A stretch of DNA of 5,111 bases from Archangium sp. (lineage in GTDB: Bacteria > Myxococcota > Myxococcia > Myxococcales > Myxococcaceae). The position numbers were made by a program, and so were the translations under genes. This document shows positions 1 to 5,111 of this stretch, piece by piece (the first letter of the stretch is position 1; the number at the start of each line of letters is the position of its first letter). The DNA lies in assembly GCA_016793525.1 (NCBI GenBank), contig JAEUJT010000188.1, positions 1 through 5,111 on the forward strand, in the 5' to 3' direction. The notes beneath the pieces were generated by a model, which saw only the letters and a program-made list of their open reading frames with translations, had not been told where the DNA came from and ran no database searches.

Positions 1-4624
<4,624 letters not shown>

Positions 4625-4628
<4 letters not shown>

Positions 4629-5111
4629 TGCGGGTGGTGTTGGCGCTGGGGCTGGCGATCGCGGGTGGCGCGCAGGCAGCCGAGACGTACGGTGAGTCGA
4701 CGCGCAACTTCATGCTCGAGGCGAAGCTGGGGCCGGTCATCCCGTTGGTCGACCGCGCGTTCGCGACCTCTCAGGGGCCGTACCAGTCGACCTTCGGGGG
4801 CGCGCCGATGTTGATGGGCGAGCTGGAGTTCGACGTTCAGCTGTTCCAGCGCTTTGGCTCGTTGGCCTTTGGGTTGTCGGGCGGCTACGCCGAGAAGTTC
4901 GGCAAGGCGCGCGACGCGAGCACCGGAGAGATCAGCGCCGCGTCGACGGGCCTGCGCATCGTGCCGATCAAGGGTCTGCTGATCTACCGGTTCGACTACC
5001 TCGCGCTGAAGCACAACATCCCCCTCGTGCCGTTCGTGAAGGCCGGCATCGTGGTGATGCCGTGGTGGGTGACGAACGGCGGAGAGACGGAGACCGCCGA
5101 CGGGCTCCGCG
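4625..5111 (+). CDS. Outer-membrane beta-barrel-like protein, 3' partial (MXAN_2562-like)
   Basis: The reading frame runs from ATGATG at 4625 to the window edge (162 residues) with no stop. Residues 1-18 form a signal peptide ending AQA before AETYGES. The mature part opens with YGESTRNFMLEAKLGPVIPL and continues with alternating hydrophobic and polar strands rich in Gly and aromatic residues (FGLSGGYAEKFG, KGLLIYRFDYLA, PFVKAGIVVMPWW). This pattern suits an outer-membrane beta-barrel. From memory it fits the uncharacterised MXAN_2562 family; I have not confirmed this by search. The start overlaps the preceding stop by 4 bp (ATGA), and a GAGG lies 6 nt upstream of the first ATG, so translational coupling with the fibronectin-type gene is likely. 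ATG 4628 is an almost equivalent alternative start. A likely role is as a partner or outer-membrane platform for the anchored upstream protein, but that is inferred from position alone. Confidence 0.82.

Overview
The window is GC-rich, densely coding bacterial DNA with no mobile elements, RNA genes or CRISPR arrays that I can see. Two observations point to a myxobacterium or close relative (Myxococcota). One secreted protein ends in a MYXO-CTERM-type tail (GGCS motif, hydrophobic segment, basic end). The next gene encodes an envelope protein whose N-terminal region resembles, from memory, the MXAN_2562 outer-membrane beta-barrel family.

Layout: (1) From the left edge to 1763 on the + strand runs a soluble sensor histidine kinase (GAF, coiled coil, cysteine-bearing PAS, HisKA, HATPase). 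Its 5' end lies outside the window. (2) On the - strand, 3580 to 1706, is a complete thiC, encoding the radical-SAM enzyme that makes the pyrimidine half of thiamine. The two genes converge and their 3' ends overlap by 58 bp, with no visible terminator. (3) About 157 bp (3581-3737) separates thiC from the divergent + strand genes. It holds a strong nested inverted repeat (TGTCAG/CTGACA around CGCCCGGGCG) and only weak promoter-like hexamers. No TPP riboswitch is recognisable in the thiC leader. (4) From 3738 to 4628 (+) is a secreted protein with six cysteines in its N-terminal half, one fibronectin type III-like domain and the MYXO-CTERM-type tail. (5) From 4625 to the right edge (+) is the start of an outer-membrane beta-barrel-like protein. 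It overlaps the previous stop codon in an ATGA arrangement, so the two are very likely co-translated.

Functionally these look like three independent units: a signalling kinase with no partner regulator in view, a stand-alone thiamine gene, and a two-gene cell-envelope operon. The envelope pair is the least understood part and the best candidate for something undescribed. I see no strong evidence of a new defence, mobile or RNA system here.
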